Shown: one piece after another, positions 1 to 5,832 of the stretch
How positions within the stretch are numbered: position 1 is the stretch's first letter
How the letters are laid out: every line of letters begins with the position of its first letter
Source of the DNA: Clostridia bacterium
GTDB taxonomy: Bacteria > Bacillota_A > Clostridia > Christensenellales > Borkfalkiaceae
DNA: 6,733 nt
NCBI GenBank assembly: GCA_017462425.1
Contig: JAFTRD010000016.1
Span: forward strand, 1-6,733
Direction: 5' to 3'
Made by a program: the position numbers and the translations under genes
Notes under the pieces: model-generated
Told to the model about the DNA's origin: nothing
Seen by the model: the letters and a program-made list of their open reading frames with translations, nothing else
Databases searched by the model: none

Positions 1-558
1 GAGGCTCTTTTTAACGCCCAATCCGCATACGACAAAGCCTAAAACTACCACGATTCCCATGGCTAAAATCTGTACCCAAGGGTCTGCCTGCATTTGTTGG
101 AACATATCGGCAATCACGTTCGTCCCGGTTGCGTTTACAGCGTTTTCCACGTCCGTAAACTCACCCGTCAGCGCTTTAAAGAAATACAAAAGCAGCCAGC
201 CCGATACCACGGTGTAAAACATCATCAAAATGATATTACCGATATAGGCAAAAATTCCGTGAATATGCCATTTGCTTCCTTTGGGTTCTAAGGCCTGATA
301 CAGTTTGGTCGGGCTTTTTTGGCTGGCTCTTCCCAACGAAAATTCCATGGTCATAATCGGTACGCCCATGAAAATAAGAAAAATCAAATAAATTAAAACG
401 AAAAGTCCGCCACCGTACCGTCCCACCATCCAGGGAAATTTCCAGATGTTTCCAACGCCGATAGCGCACCCTGCGCTCAATAAAATAAACCCCAAACGAC
501 TGCCTAATTTTTCCCGTTTTTGTTCGTTTGAAACAAGGGTTGCGTTTTGATTTTCCAT
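1..558 (-). CDS. Sodium-dependent NSS/SNF-family transporter, N-terminal part (partial at window edge)
   Basis: The reading frame starts at an ATG at 558-556 and stays open to the window edge, giving the first 186 residues. NSS carriers are usually about 440-500 residues, so well over half is missing. Transmembrane segment 1 (about residues 19-42) holds the family hallmark GCAIGVGNIWKFP, equivalent to the unwound, sodium- and substrate-binding stretch of LeuT (GNAVGLGNFLRFP). The Asn of the sodium site is present (N37), and the LeuT gate Arg30 position is Lys (K40). Further hydrophobic segments lie at about 49-72, 101-130 (with FYTVVSGWLLLY) and 160-182. The protein should be an inner-membrane sodium symporter for an amino acid or related small solute; the substrate cannot be read from this part. 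A GAAGG Shine-Dalgarno site at 566-570, 7 nt from the ATG, supports the start. The gene follows rnpB by 26 nt on the same strand and has no obvious promoter of its own. Confidence 0.93.
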   Translation of the reverse strand, partial: MENQNATLVSNEQKREKLGSRLGFILLSAGCAIGVGNIWKFPWMVGRYGGGLFVLIYLIFLIFMGVPIMTMEFSLGRASQKSPTKLYQALEPKGSKWHIHGIFAYIGNIILMMFYTVVSGWLLLYFFKALTGEFTDVENAVNATGTNVIADMFQQMQADPWVQILAMGIVVVLGFVVCGLGVKKSL

Positions 559-584
559 AATTTTACCTTCAACAAAAAAATGAT

Positions 585-930
585 TCAAGACGGTCTGTAA
601 GCCGAGTTCTGTCGTGTACGGTCATCTATCTACGCCCGCCGTCACCGACGGGCTCTAGCGATATTCACGGATATTTTCGGGCGGGCAACCCTACGTGAAA
701 ATATCCCAATCTTGCATCGGACGGGGTTTACATGGCTCGGAACGTTACCGCCCCGACGGTGAGCTCTTACCTCGCCTTTCCATCCTTACCGTAAAAATTA
801 CGGCGGTTTATTTCTGTTGCACTTTCCTTAAAGTCGCCTTTACCTGCCGTTAGCAGGCGTCCTGCCCTATGATGCTCGGACTTTCCTCATGACGAAAAAA
901 ATTCGCCCCGCGACCGTATAACCGTCTTGA
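585..930 (-). ncRNA. rnpB: RNase P RNA component (bacterial type A-like)
   Basis: This is the catalytic RNA that trims tRNA 5' leaders. Read on the minus strand, it has the conserved 5' core GAGGAAAGTCCG (888-877), the GTGCAACAGAAA block (822-811), a GGTAAGAGCTCACC hairpin, and the 3' block ACAGAACTCGGCTTACAG (612-595), in the same order as E. coli rnpB. The ends are set by a perfect 10-bp P1 helix: TCAAGACGGT at 930-921 pairs with ACCGTCTTGA at 594-585, giving about 346 nt. Another perfect 10-bp helix (706-697 with 678-669) encloses an 18-nt loop containing GGGTTGCCC. That loop probably carries the GGU that binds the tRNA CCA end, in a short P15-type hairpin. Overall similarity favours type A over the Bacillus type B form. 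The exact mature ends are inferred from P1 pairing. Confidence 0.96.
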
Positions 931-939
931 ACCGTGTTT

Positions 940-948
940 ATTATAGCA
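940..948 (-). promoter_or_regulatory. Extended -10 promoter for rnpB
   Basis: On the minus strand the sequence reads TGCTATAAT. This is a perfect TATAAT -10 box (945-940) preceded by TG one base upstream, the extended -10 form recognised by the housekeeping sigma factor. Transcription would begin about 7 nt downstream, near 933-930, which is the 5' end of the P1 helix of rnpB. No good -35 box sits at 17 nt; TTGTAT at 971-966 gives a 20-nt spacer, so the extended -10 probably carries most of the recognition. Confidence 0.75.
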
Positions 949-1037
949 TATATTTTTAAAAAAGCATACAAAATTTTATCCAAAAATCAAAAATACCTGA
1001 ATTTTCCGCTTTGGGGCATAGTACAAACTGTCTTTTT

Positions 1038-1046
1038 CATACCCTA
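1038..1046 (+). promoter_or_regulatory. Candidate sigma-K-like -10 element upstream of sigK
   Basis: CATACCCTA fits the CATANNNTA -10 consensus described for Bacillus sigma-K promoters. It would place the transcription start near 1052, just before the sigK ribosome binding site. In B. subtilis sigK is transcribed by sigma-E and then by sigma-K itself, so autoregulation would be plausible. No AC dinucleotide was found at the expected -35 distance and the leader would be very short, so this is only a candidate. Confidence 0.2.
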
Positions 1047-1067
1047 TACAATGCGAGGTGAAAGGGT

Positions 1068-1769
1068 ATGATTTTTGAGTTTTTGTATACGCTGTTTTCC
1101 AAATTGGTCTTTTTCACGGGTGCGGTCGTGGGTAAAAATTCCTTTCCCAAGCCGCTCTCCAAGGAAGAGGAGGAGCGCTGTTTAAAGCTTGCCAAGGCAG
1201 TCAACAAGCAGGCAAAGGATACTTTGGTGCGGCACAACATGCGTCTGGTGGCGCATATCGTTAAAAAATACGCCGGGGCGGCGGAAACGGACGATTTAAT
1301 TTCGGTTGGCTCTATCGGACTCATCAAGGCGATAAATACCTATGAAATCGGGCACGGTACCGCTCTTGCCAGCTACACCGCGCGTTGTATCGAAAATGAA
1401 ATTTTAATGCTCATTCGAGCGAACAAAAAGCATAAGAGCACGCTCTCCCTTTCCGACCCCGTGGGCGTGGATAAGGAGGGGAACGAGCTTACCCTAATGG
1501 ACTTACTCTTTGAAAAAGAGGACTGCGTGTTCGATAAGGTGGAGCGTGGAATGGTGCAGGAAAAATTCATTCGCCTCTTAAAAGAACATTTAAGCGAGCG
1601 GGAATACACCATTCTCTGCCTTCGCTACGGGTTAAAGGGGGGCGTACCGCTGCCGCAAAGAGAGGTGGCGAAGATGCTGGAAATTTCCCGTTCGTACATT
1701 TCCCGCATTGAAAAAAGGGCAATCGAAAAATTGCGGAAAATTTTGCGTCGGGACGATTTCTTTGTGTAA
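1068..1769 (+). CDS. sigK: RNA polymerase sporulation sigma factor SigK (pro-sigma-K), uninterrupted
   Basis: This 233-residue sigma-70-family protein closely resembles B. subtilis sigma-K, the late mother-cell sigma factor controlling cortex, coat and spore maturation genes. The N-terminus is hydrophobic (about residues 1-22, [20 protein letters not shown]) and is followed by KNSFPKPLS, matching the pro-sequence and mature start of pro-sigma-K. The family is made inactive and membrane-tethered, then cut by the protease SpoIVFB. Region 2 spans about 50-120 ([29 protein letters not shown], and the -10 recognition helix [13 protein letters not shown]). Region 4.2 with its helix-turn-helix is at about 195-226 ([21 protein letters not shown]). 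The gene is continuous, with no skin-type excisable element in the region 2 coding sequence where B. subtilis has one. GAGGTGA at 1055-1061, 6 nt before the ATG, fixes the start. It is the first gene of a unit with the GlmU-like gene 26 nt downstream. SigE is a close relative, but the N-terminus and the FPKPLS segment favour SigK. Confidence 0.93.
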   Translation: MIFEFLYTLFSKLVFFTGAVVGKNSFPKPLSKEEEERCLKLAKAVNKQAKDTLVRHNMRLVAHIVKKYAGAAETDDLISVGSIGLIKAINTYEIGHGTALASYTARCIENEILMLIRANKKHKSTLSLSDPVGVDKEGNELTLMDLLFEKEDCVFDKVERGMVQEKFIRLLKEHLSEREYTILCLRYGLKGGVPLPQREVAKMLEISRSYISRIEKRAIEKLRKILRRDDFFV

Positions 1770-1795
1770 CGAATAGGAGAAAAAAAGGAGAGAAT

Positions 1796-2569
1796 ATGGA
1801 AGAAATTTATTTGCTTTCGCACTTTGAATTTAACGGGATCAAGAGCTATCATCTGCCGCTGTGCGGATTTTCTTTAGCCGAGCGTGTGCATAGAAAATAC
1901 CCATACGCTACCGTATATTTTGAACAAAAACGTGGAAGAAACGGGGAGGACTTACTGGGGCTTTCACTCAAAAACTTATCCGATTATCCCTTCGTGCGCA
2001 GGCGCTTGAACGAGGCGCATCTTTTAAACCTTTTGCGCAAAGGGGTGCTGATAGAGGATCTCGAAAGCGTGTACGTAGAGGAGGGAACGGAAATTGAAAA
2101 GGGCGTGGTTATTCGCCAGGGGAGCTATATAGAGAGCGGATGTTTTATCGGCGCAGGCAGTAAAATAGGTCCGTACGCTTACCTTCGTCGGGGGAGCTAC
2201 GTGGGGAAAAATTGCCGTGTGGGCGACTTTACCGAAATGAAAAACGCCTCTCTGGGTGATGGCAGTAAAATGTCCCACCTTACGTACCTGGGCGATAGTG
2301 ACGTGGGCAAGAACTGCAACATCGGTTGCGGGGTGGTGTTCGTCAATTACGACGGCAAGCAAAAGCGCCGCTCGTATATCGGCGATAACTGCTTTATCGG
2401 CAGTAATTGCAACCTCGTAGCGCCCGTAACCGTGGGCGACGGGGCGTACCTTGCCTGCGGCTCCACGCTCACTAAAGATCTCGAAGAGGGCGATTTTTGC
2501 ATTGCCCGATCGAGGGAGACCGTCAAGCACGGTCGGGGAAAAGAATATTATCCTGAAAAGCAACCTTAA
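1796..2569 (+). CDS. GlmU-like left-handed beta-helix N-acetyltransferase lacking the uridylyltransferase domain
   Basis: The 257-residue protein matches the C-terminal half of GlmU, which acetylates glucosamine-1-phosphate with acetyl-CoA to GlcNAc-1-phosphate in the cytoplasm. Isoleucine-patch hexapeptide repeats run from about residue 93 to 230. By alignment from memory with E. coli GlmU, the catalytic residues are kept: R131 (R333), K149 (K351), H161 in SHLTYLGD (H363, the base), Y164 (Y366), N184-Y185-D186 (NYD motif), K190 (K392), S203 (S405) and R238 (R440). Full GlmU is about 450-460 residues. Here the nucleotide-binding N-terminal domain with its LAAGxGTRM loop is missing and is replaced by about 65 unassigned residues. 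A stretch like the GlmU linker follows ([19 protein letters not shown], about 68-86). The start is supported by AAGGAG at 1785-1790, with a second AGGAG at 1775-1779. It is probably co-transcribed with sigK and precedes glmM, which makes its expected substrate. Acetylation of another sugar cannot be excluded. Confidence 0.85.
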   Translation: MEEIYLLSHFEFNGIKSYHLPLCGFSLAERVHRKYPYATVYFEQKRGRNGEDLLGLSLKNLSDYPFVRRRLNEAHLLNLLRKGVLIEDLESVYVEEGTEIEKGVVIRQGSYIESGCFIGAGSKIGPYAYLRRGSYVGKNCRVGDFTEMKNASLGDGSKMSHLTYLGDSDVGKNCNIGCGVVFVNYDGKQKRRSYIGDNCFIGSNCNLVAPVTVGDGAYLACGSTLTKDLEEGDFCIARSRETVKHGRGKEYYPEKQP

Positions 2570-2584
2570 AAAAACCGTTACGAG

Positions 2585-2613
2585 GGCGAGGGGCGTCACC
2601 TCTCGCCTTTTTT
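2585..2613 (+). terminator. Intrinsic terminator after the sigK / GlmU-like unit
   Basis: GGCGAGGGG (2585-2593) pairs with CCTCTCGCC (2599-2607) as a 9-bp stem with one G-U pair, around the 5-nt loop CGTCA. It is followed at once by TTTTTT (2608-2613). It lies 15 nt after the GlmU-like stop codon and before glmM, so it divides the plus-strand genes into two transcription units unless readthrough occurs. Confidence 0.88.
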
Positions 2614-2617
2614 CTTG

Positions 2618-2626
2618 CATAAAATA
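2618..2626 (+). promoter_or_regulatory. Candidate sigma-K/sigma-E-like -10 element for glmM-glmS
   Basis: CATAAAATA fits the sigma-K -10 consensus CATANNNTA exactly, and its first eight bases differ from the sigma-E consensus CATACAAT at one position. It lies just after the terminator U-tract and 39 nt before the glmM ATG, a normal promoter position. The nearest -35 candidate is the AC in CACC at 2597-2600, 18 nt upstream, slightly longer than the usual 16-17. The alternative housekeeping pair TTGCAT (2615-2620) and CTTATT (2638-2643) at 17 nt is a poor match. Some promoter is expected here because a terminator precedes glmM. Confidence 0.35.
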
Positions 2627-2654
2627 CAGAGTTATTTCTTATTTTTTTGGTCTT

Positions 2655-2660
2655 GGAGGT
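2655..2660 (+). promoter_or_regulatory. Shine-Dalgarno site that sets the glmM start
   Basis: GGAGGT lies 5 nt before the ATG at 2666. The frame is open from an earlier TTG at 2615, but that would add 17 hydrophobic residues with no family counterpart, would sit directly on the terminator U-tract and has no ribosome binding site. The protein is therefore taken to begin MGEFFGTDGFRG. Confidence 0.9.
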
Positions 2661-2665
2661 GCGCT

Positions 2666-4027
2666 ATGGGTGAATTTTTCGGTACGGACGGATTCCGAGG
2701 CGAGGCAAACGTGGAGCTTACCGCCCGTCACGCCTTTTCTTTGGGTTGTTTTCTGGCGGAATACTGTCTTGGACGGTTAACCGAGAGCGAGGGCTGCCGC
2801 ATCGTCATCGGCAAAGACCCCCGCCGTTCCTCCTACACGCTGGAATACGCCTTGGCGTCGGGCATTACGGCGTGCGGCGCAAACGCCTATCTTCTGCACG
2901 TTACCACCACGCCGTCGGTAAGCTACGTCATTCGCGCGGAAGGGTTCGACTGCGGCGTTATGATTTCCGCCAGCCACAACGGCTATCGGGACAACGGCAT
3001 TCAGCTTTTGGACGGGAACGGCGAAAAAATGAGCGAAGAGGTAATTGCTCTTGCCGAGGCGTATCTCAAAAGCTCTCCTCCGCCCGCCTTCGTCACGGGC
3101 GAAAAAATAGGCAGAACGGTGGATTACGCAGAGGGCAGAAACCGTTACATAGGCTATCTCATCTCGCTTTCCCGTTTTTCCTACCGTGGCGTAAAAGTAG
3201 GGCTGGACTGCGCCAACGGCAGCGCTTTTTCGGTTGCCGGCAGCGTGTTTAACGCTTTGGGCGCGCAGGTTTACTGCATCAACGCCGCGCCCAACGGACT
3301 GAATATCAATCAGGAATGTGGCAGTACGCACGCCGAAGTGCTTGCCTCGTTCGTCCGACAGCACTCCCTTGATATCGGCTTTGCCTTCGACGGCGATGCC
3401 GACCGCTGTATCTGCGTGGACGAAAAGGGGAACGTTATAGACGGCGACGGTATTTTGTATATGAGCGCAAATTACCTGCAAAAATGCGGCGAGCTGGACG
3501 GGGATAAGGTAATCTGTACTCTCATGTCCAACAGTGCGCTGGAGCAGGCGTTGAGTGCGAGCGGCATTTCCTGCGAACGGGTGGCGGTAGGGGATAAATA
3601 CGTGCACGAGCGCATGAATCAAACGGGCTCGGTGCTGGACGGCGAGCCGTCGGGGCACGTGATTTACGGCAAGTACGCCACCACGGGCGACGGTATTTTA
3701 ACGGCGATCAAGGTCATGGAAATCATGCTGGGAGAAAAGAAAAAGGCCTCCCGTTTGACGTCAGGCTATACGCCCTATCCTCAAATTCTCGTCAACGTAC
3801 CCGTTCGGGATAAGTCCGTCGCCTTTGCTCCCTGTGTGCGGGAATGTATGGAAAGGCTTACGAAAGAGCAACACGTAAAAATAATTTTAAGACCCTCGGG
3901 TACGGAAAACGTGGTTAGGATTTTTTGCGAAGGTGAGAAATTTTCCGACTGTAAAATAGCCTCTGCGCTTTTAAAGGACTGCGTTATCGGCGCGCAGCGG
4001 GAAACGGAGAATAAAAGGGAGGAGTAG
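2666..4027 (+). CDS. glmM: Phosphoglucosamine mutase GlmM
   Basis: The 453-residue alpha-D-phosphohexomutase is of normal GlmM length (about 445-455). It interconverts glucosamine-6-phosphate and glucosamine-1-phosphate in the cytoplasm. The N-terminus FGTDGFRGEAN is the GlmM signature. The phosphoserine loop is ISASHNGYRDNG (100-111) with catalytic S103. The magnesium loop is DGDADR (242-247), the sugar-specificity loop is GEPSGH (326-331), followed by TTGDG (339-343), and the C-terminal phosphate-binding loop is RPSGTE (409-414). Three normally steady positions differ: SASHNP has become SASHNG, GEQSGH is GEPSGH, and RPSGTEP is RPSGTEN. All catalytic and metal residues are present, so activity is expected. 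The active-site variation leaves some chance of altered sugar preference, but glmS directly behind (5 nt after the stop) favours the GlmM assignment. The last codons carry the glmS ribosome binding site, so translation of the two is probably coupled. Confidence 0.93.
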   Translation: MGEFFGTDGFRGEANVELTARHAFSLGCFLAEYCLGRLTESEGCRIVIGKDPRRSSYTLEYALASGITACGANAYLLHVTTTPSVSYVIRAEGFDCGVMISASHNGYRDNGIQLLDGNGEKMSEEVIALAEAYLKSSPPPAFVTGEKIGRTVDYAEGRNRYIGYLISLSRFSYRGVKVGLDCANGSAFSVAGSVFNALGAQVYCINAAPNGLNINQECGSTHAEVLASFVRQHSLDIGFAFDGDADRCICVDEKGNVIDGDGILYMSANYLQKCGELDGDKVICTLMSNSALEQALSASGISCERVAVGDKYVHERMNQTGSVLDGEPSGHVIYGKYATTGDGILTAIKVMEIMLGEKKKASRLTSGYTPYPQILVNVPVRDKSVAFAPCVRECMERLTKEQHVKIILRPSGTENVVRIFCEGEKFSDCKIASALLKDCVIGAQRETENKREE

Positions 4028-4032
4028 GGCGT

Positions 4033-5775
4033 ATGTGTGGAATTATTGCTTATACGGGCAATCGGCAGGCAGCCGGCTTGCTCTTTGACGGACTGAAAAA
4101 ATTGGAATACAGAGGCTACGACTCCGCCGGTATTGCCGTTTTGAACGGGCAATACCTCTCCTGCGTCAAGCGTGTCGGTCGGGTATCCGCCATTTTAGAT
4201 GCGTGCGAATTGCAGGGAAATTCGGGCGTGGGGCATACCAGATGGGCAACCCACGGCGGCGCAGAGGATAAAAACGCCCATCCGCATACTTGCGGTAAAT
4301 TCACCGTCGTACATAACGGAATTATAGAGAACTACGCCTCTTTGCAGGAGTCGCTTTGCGACAGAGGTCATACCTTTTCCTCGGATACGGACAGCGAAAC
4401 GGTGGCCCACCTGCTTTCCGAGTATTATCAGGGAGATTTTTTAAAAGCGGTAAAACGAACCGTAAACGATTTGAAGGGCTCGTTTGCGCTCTGTATTCTA
4501 TGCAAGGATTCCCCCGAGCAGATCGTTTGCGTTCGGCAAAAAAGTCCGCTCATCGTCGGGTTCGACGCCACGGGCGCATACGCCGCCAGTGATATTCCGG
4601 CGCTCGGCGAGTGTAAAAAAATACGGATTCTTGCCGACGGAGAAATTGCTCTGTTACGAAAAAACGGTATACGGCTATTCGATTTTGCGCTTAATCCCAA
4701 GCCGCTTTCGTTCACAGACAACAGAGTAACGTCCTCACAGACGGATATGGGCGGATACAGCCATTATATGCTCAAGGAAATTTACGAGACGCCTTGCGCC
4801 GTTACGCATACCGCCGATGCGTTCGACGTAAGGTCGGCTGCAAAGCTCAAAGGGGAAGTCGGGCGTTTTTCCCACGCCTATATCGTCGGCTGCGGTACGG
4901 CGTACCACAGCGGCGTTACGGGCGCTTACCTTCTGGAAAAGGCGCTTAAAATTCCCGTTACGGCGGAGCTTGCCAGCGAATTTTGTTACCGCAAGCCGCT
5001 GCTTGGAAAGAATACGCTGGTCGTTGCGGTCAGTCAAAGCGGCGAAACGGCAGATACGCTTTCGGCGGTTCGGCTTGCCAAAAGACAGGGCGCACGGCTC
5101 GTCGTCATTACCAACGTAAGCTATTCCTCTCTTGCCGCTCTTGCCGATTATTGCTTCTTAACGCAGGCAGGCGTGGAGGTGGGGGTAGCTGCGACAAAAA
5201 CGTACGCAGGGCAACTCACCGTCTTTTACGCCCTGAGTGCCTTTTTACAGGATAAATCGTATGCGTTTTTACCCAAGTTTCCCGTTTATTGCAGTAAAAT
5301 TTTCAAAAAAAGCGAGCAAATAGAGTGTCTTGCCGCCAGCTTGGCTCGCACGCAGAACGTCTATTTTCTCGGTCGGGGATTGGACTACGCCTCGGCAATC
5401 GAGGGCAGCTTAAAGCTTCGGGAGGTGTCCTACATTGCCGGCGCAGGCTACGCCTCGGGCGAATTAAAGCACGGCAGTATTGCGCTTATGGATAAAAATG
5501 CGGTGGTTATTGCCCTCGTTACGCAAAAAACGCTCAAGGAAAAGAGCAAAAACGCCGTCAACGAGGTGCGTTCCCGTGGCGCAAGCGTCATTGCCGTTAC
5601 GCCGTTTACGGATATTCCGTGCGAAAAAACGGTTTTACTGCCTGTCTGTCCGCAGAAATATTATCCGCTTCTCACCCAACTTCCCTTACAGCTCTTGGCG
5701 TACTATACCGCCGTCAAACGTGGGCTCAATCCCGACCGTCCTCGCAATTTAGCCAAGAGCGTTACGGTGGAATAA
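4033..5775 (+). CDS. glmS: Glutamine--fructose-6-phosphate aminotransferase (isomerizing) GlmS
   Basis: The enzyme makes glucosamine-6-phosphate from fructose-6-phosphate and glutamine, the committed step of amino-sugar synthesis. Its 580 residues are slightly short of the usual 600-610. The N-terminal class II glutaminase domain (about 1-220) begins MCGIIAYTGN with nucleophile C2 and contains RGYDSAG, GHTRWATHG and HNGIIEN. Two sugar isomerase (SIS) domains follow, with CGTAYHSG (287-294), SQSGETADT (334-342) and GVAATKT. The E. coli isomerase residues K485, E488, H504 and K603 correspond to K461, E464, H480 and K575. The C-terminus DRPRNLAKSVTVE is canonical. One oddity is that the usual IHAE(A/G)Y motif reads IAGAGY (468-473), losing a conserved Glu, and GELKHGP reads GELKHGS. 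GGAGGAG at 4018-4024, inside the end of glmM, is the ribosome binding site. There is no room for a glmS ribozyme in the 5-nt gap. Confidence 0.96.
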   Translation: MCGIIAYTGNRQAAGLLFDGLKKLEYRGYDSAGIAVLNGQYLSCVKRVGRVSAILDACELQGNSGVGHTRWATHGGAEDKNAHPHTCGKFTVVHNGIIENYASLQESLCDRGHTFSSDTDSETVAHLLSEYYQGDFLKAVKRTVNDLKGSFALCILCKDSPEQIVCVRQKSPLIVGFDATGAYAASDIPALGECKKIRILADGEIALLRKNGIRLFDFALNPKPLSFTDNRVTSSQTDMGGYSHYMLKEIYETPCAVTHTADAFDVRSAAKLKGEVGRFSHAYIVGCGTAYHSGVTGAYLLEKALKIPVTAELASEFCYRKPLLGKNTLVVAVSQSGETADTLSAVRLAKRQGARLVVITNVSYSSLAALADYCFLTQAGVEVGVAATKTYAGQLTVFYALSAFLQDKSYAFLPKFPVYCSKIFKKSEQIECLAASLARTQNVYFLGRGLDYASAIEGSLKLREVSYIAGAGYASGELKHGSIALMDKNAVVIALVTQKTLKEKSKNAVNEVRSRGASVIAVTPFTDIPCEKTVLLPVCPQKYYPLLTQLPLQLLAYYTAVKRGLNPDRPRNLAKSVTVE

Positions 5776-5797
5776 TGCAACGAGAAATATAAAAAAT

Positions 5798-5832
5798 AAA
5801 ACGCCGAAGAACTAACGTTTATCGGCGTTTTT
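5798..5832. terminator. Bidirectional intrinsic terminator between glmS and the membrane protein gene
   Basis: AAAACGCCGA (5798-5807) pairs with TCGGCGTTTT (5822-5831) as a perfect 10-bp stem with a 14-nt loop. On the plus strand it runs into T5 (5828-5832), ending glmM-glmS. On the minus strand the stem is followed by a T-rich run (complement of 5785-5801), ending the membrane protein gene. The right arm and part of the loop lie inside the last codons and stop (5812-5814) of the minus-strand gene. Confidence 0.85.

Noticed and set aside
94..291. Small plus-strand open frame opposite the transporter
   Set aside because: It is antisense to conserved NSS coding sequence with no ribosome binding site or family resemblance.
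1045..1052. TATACAAT as a sigma-E -10 box for sigK
   Set aside because: It matches CATACAAT at seven of eight positions, but no -35 element lies at the right distance and transcription would begin within the ribosome binding site.
931..1067. Possible riboswitch or small RNA between rnpB and sigK
   Set aside because: The gap is AT-rich with no stable hairpin series or known aptamer motif; the rnpB promoter and the sigK ribosome binding site account for what can be supported.
2024..2620. Open frame of 198 codons on the minus strand opposite the GlmU-like gene
   Set aside because: It is antisense to conserved beta-helix coding sequence and would start beyond the terminator hairpin with no ribosome binding site.
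2615..2665. Upstream TTG start adding 17 residues to GlmM
   Set aside because: The added residues are hydrophobic and absent from the family; the GGAGGT site and the canonical MGEFFGTDGFRG start indicate the ATG at 2666.
2777..3658. Long open frame of 293 codons on the minus strand opposite glmM
   Set aside because: It lies wholly inside a clearly functional gene, has arginine- and alanine-rich low-complexity content typical of an antisense shadow, and shows no recognisable domain.
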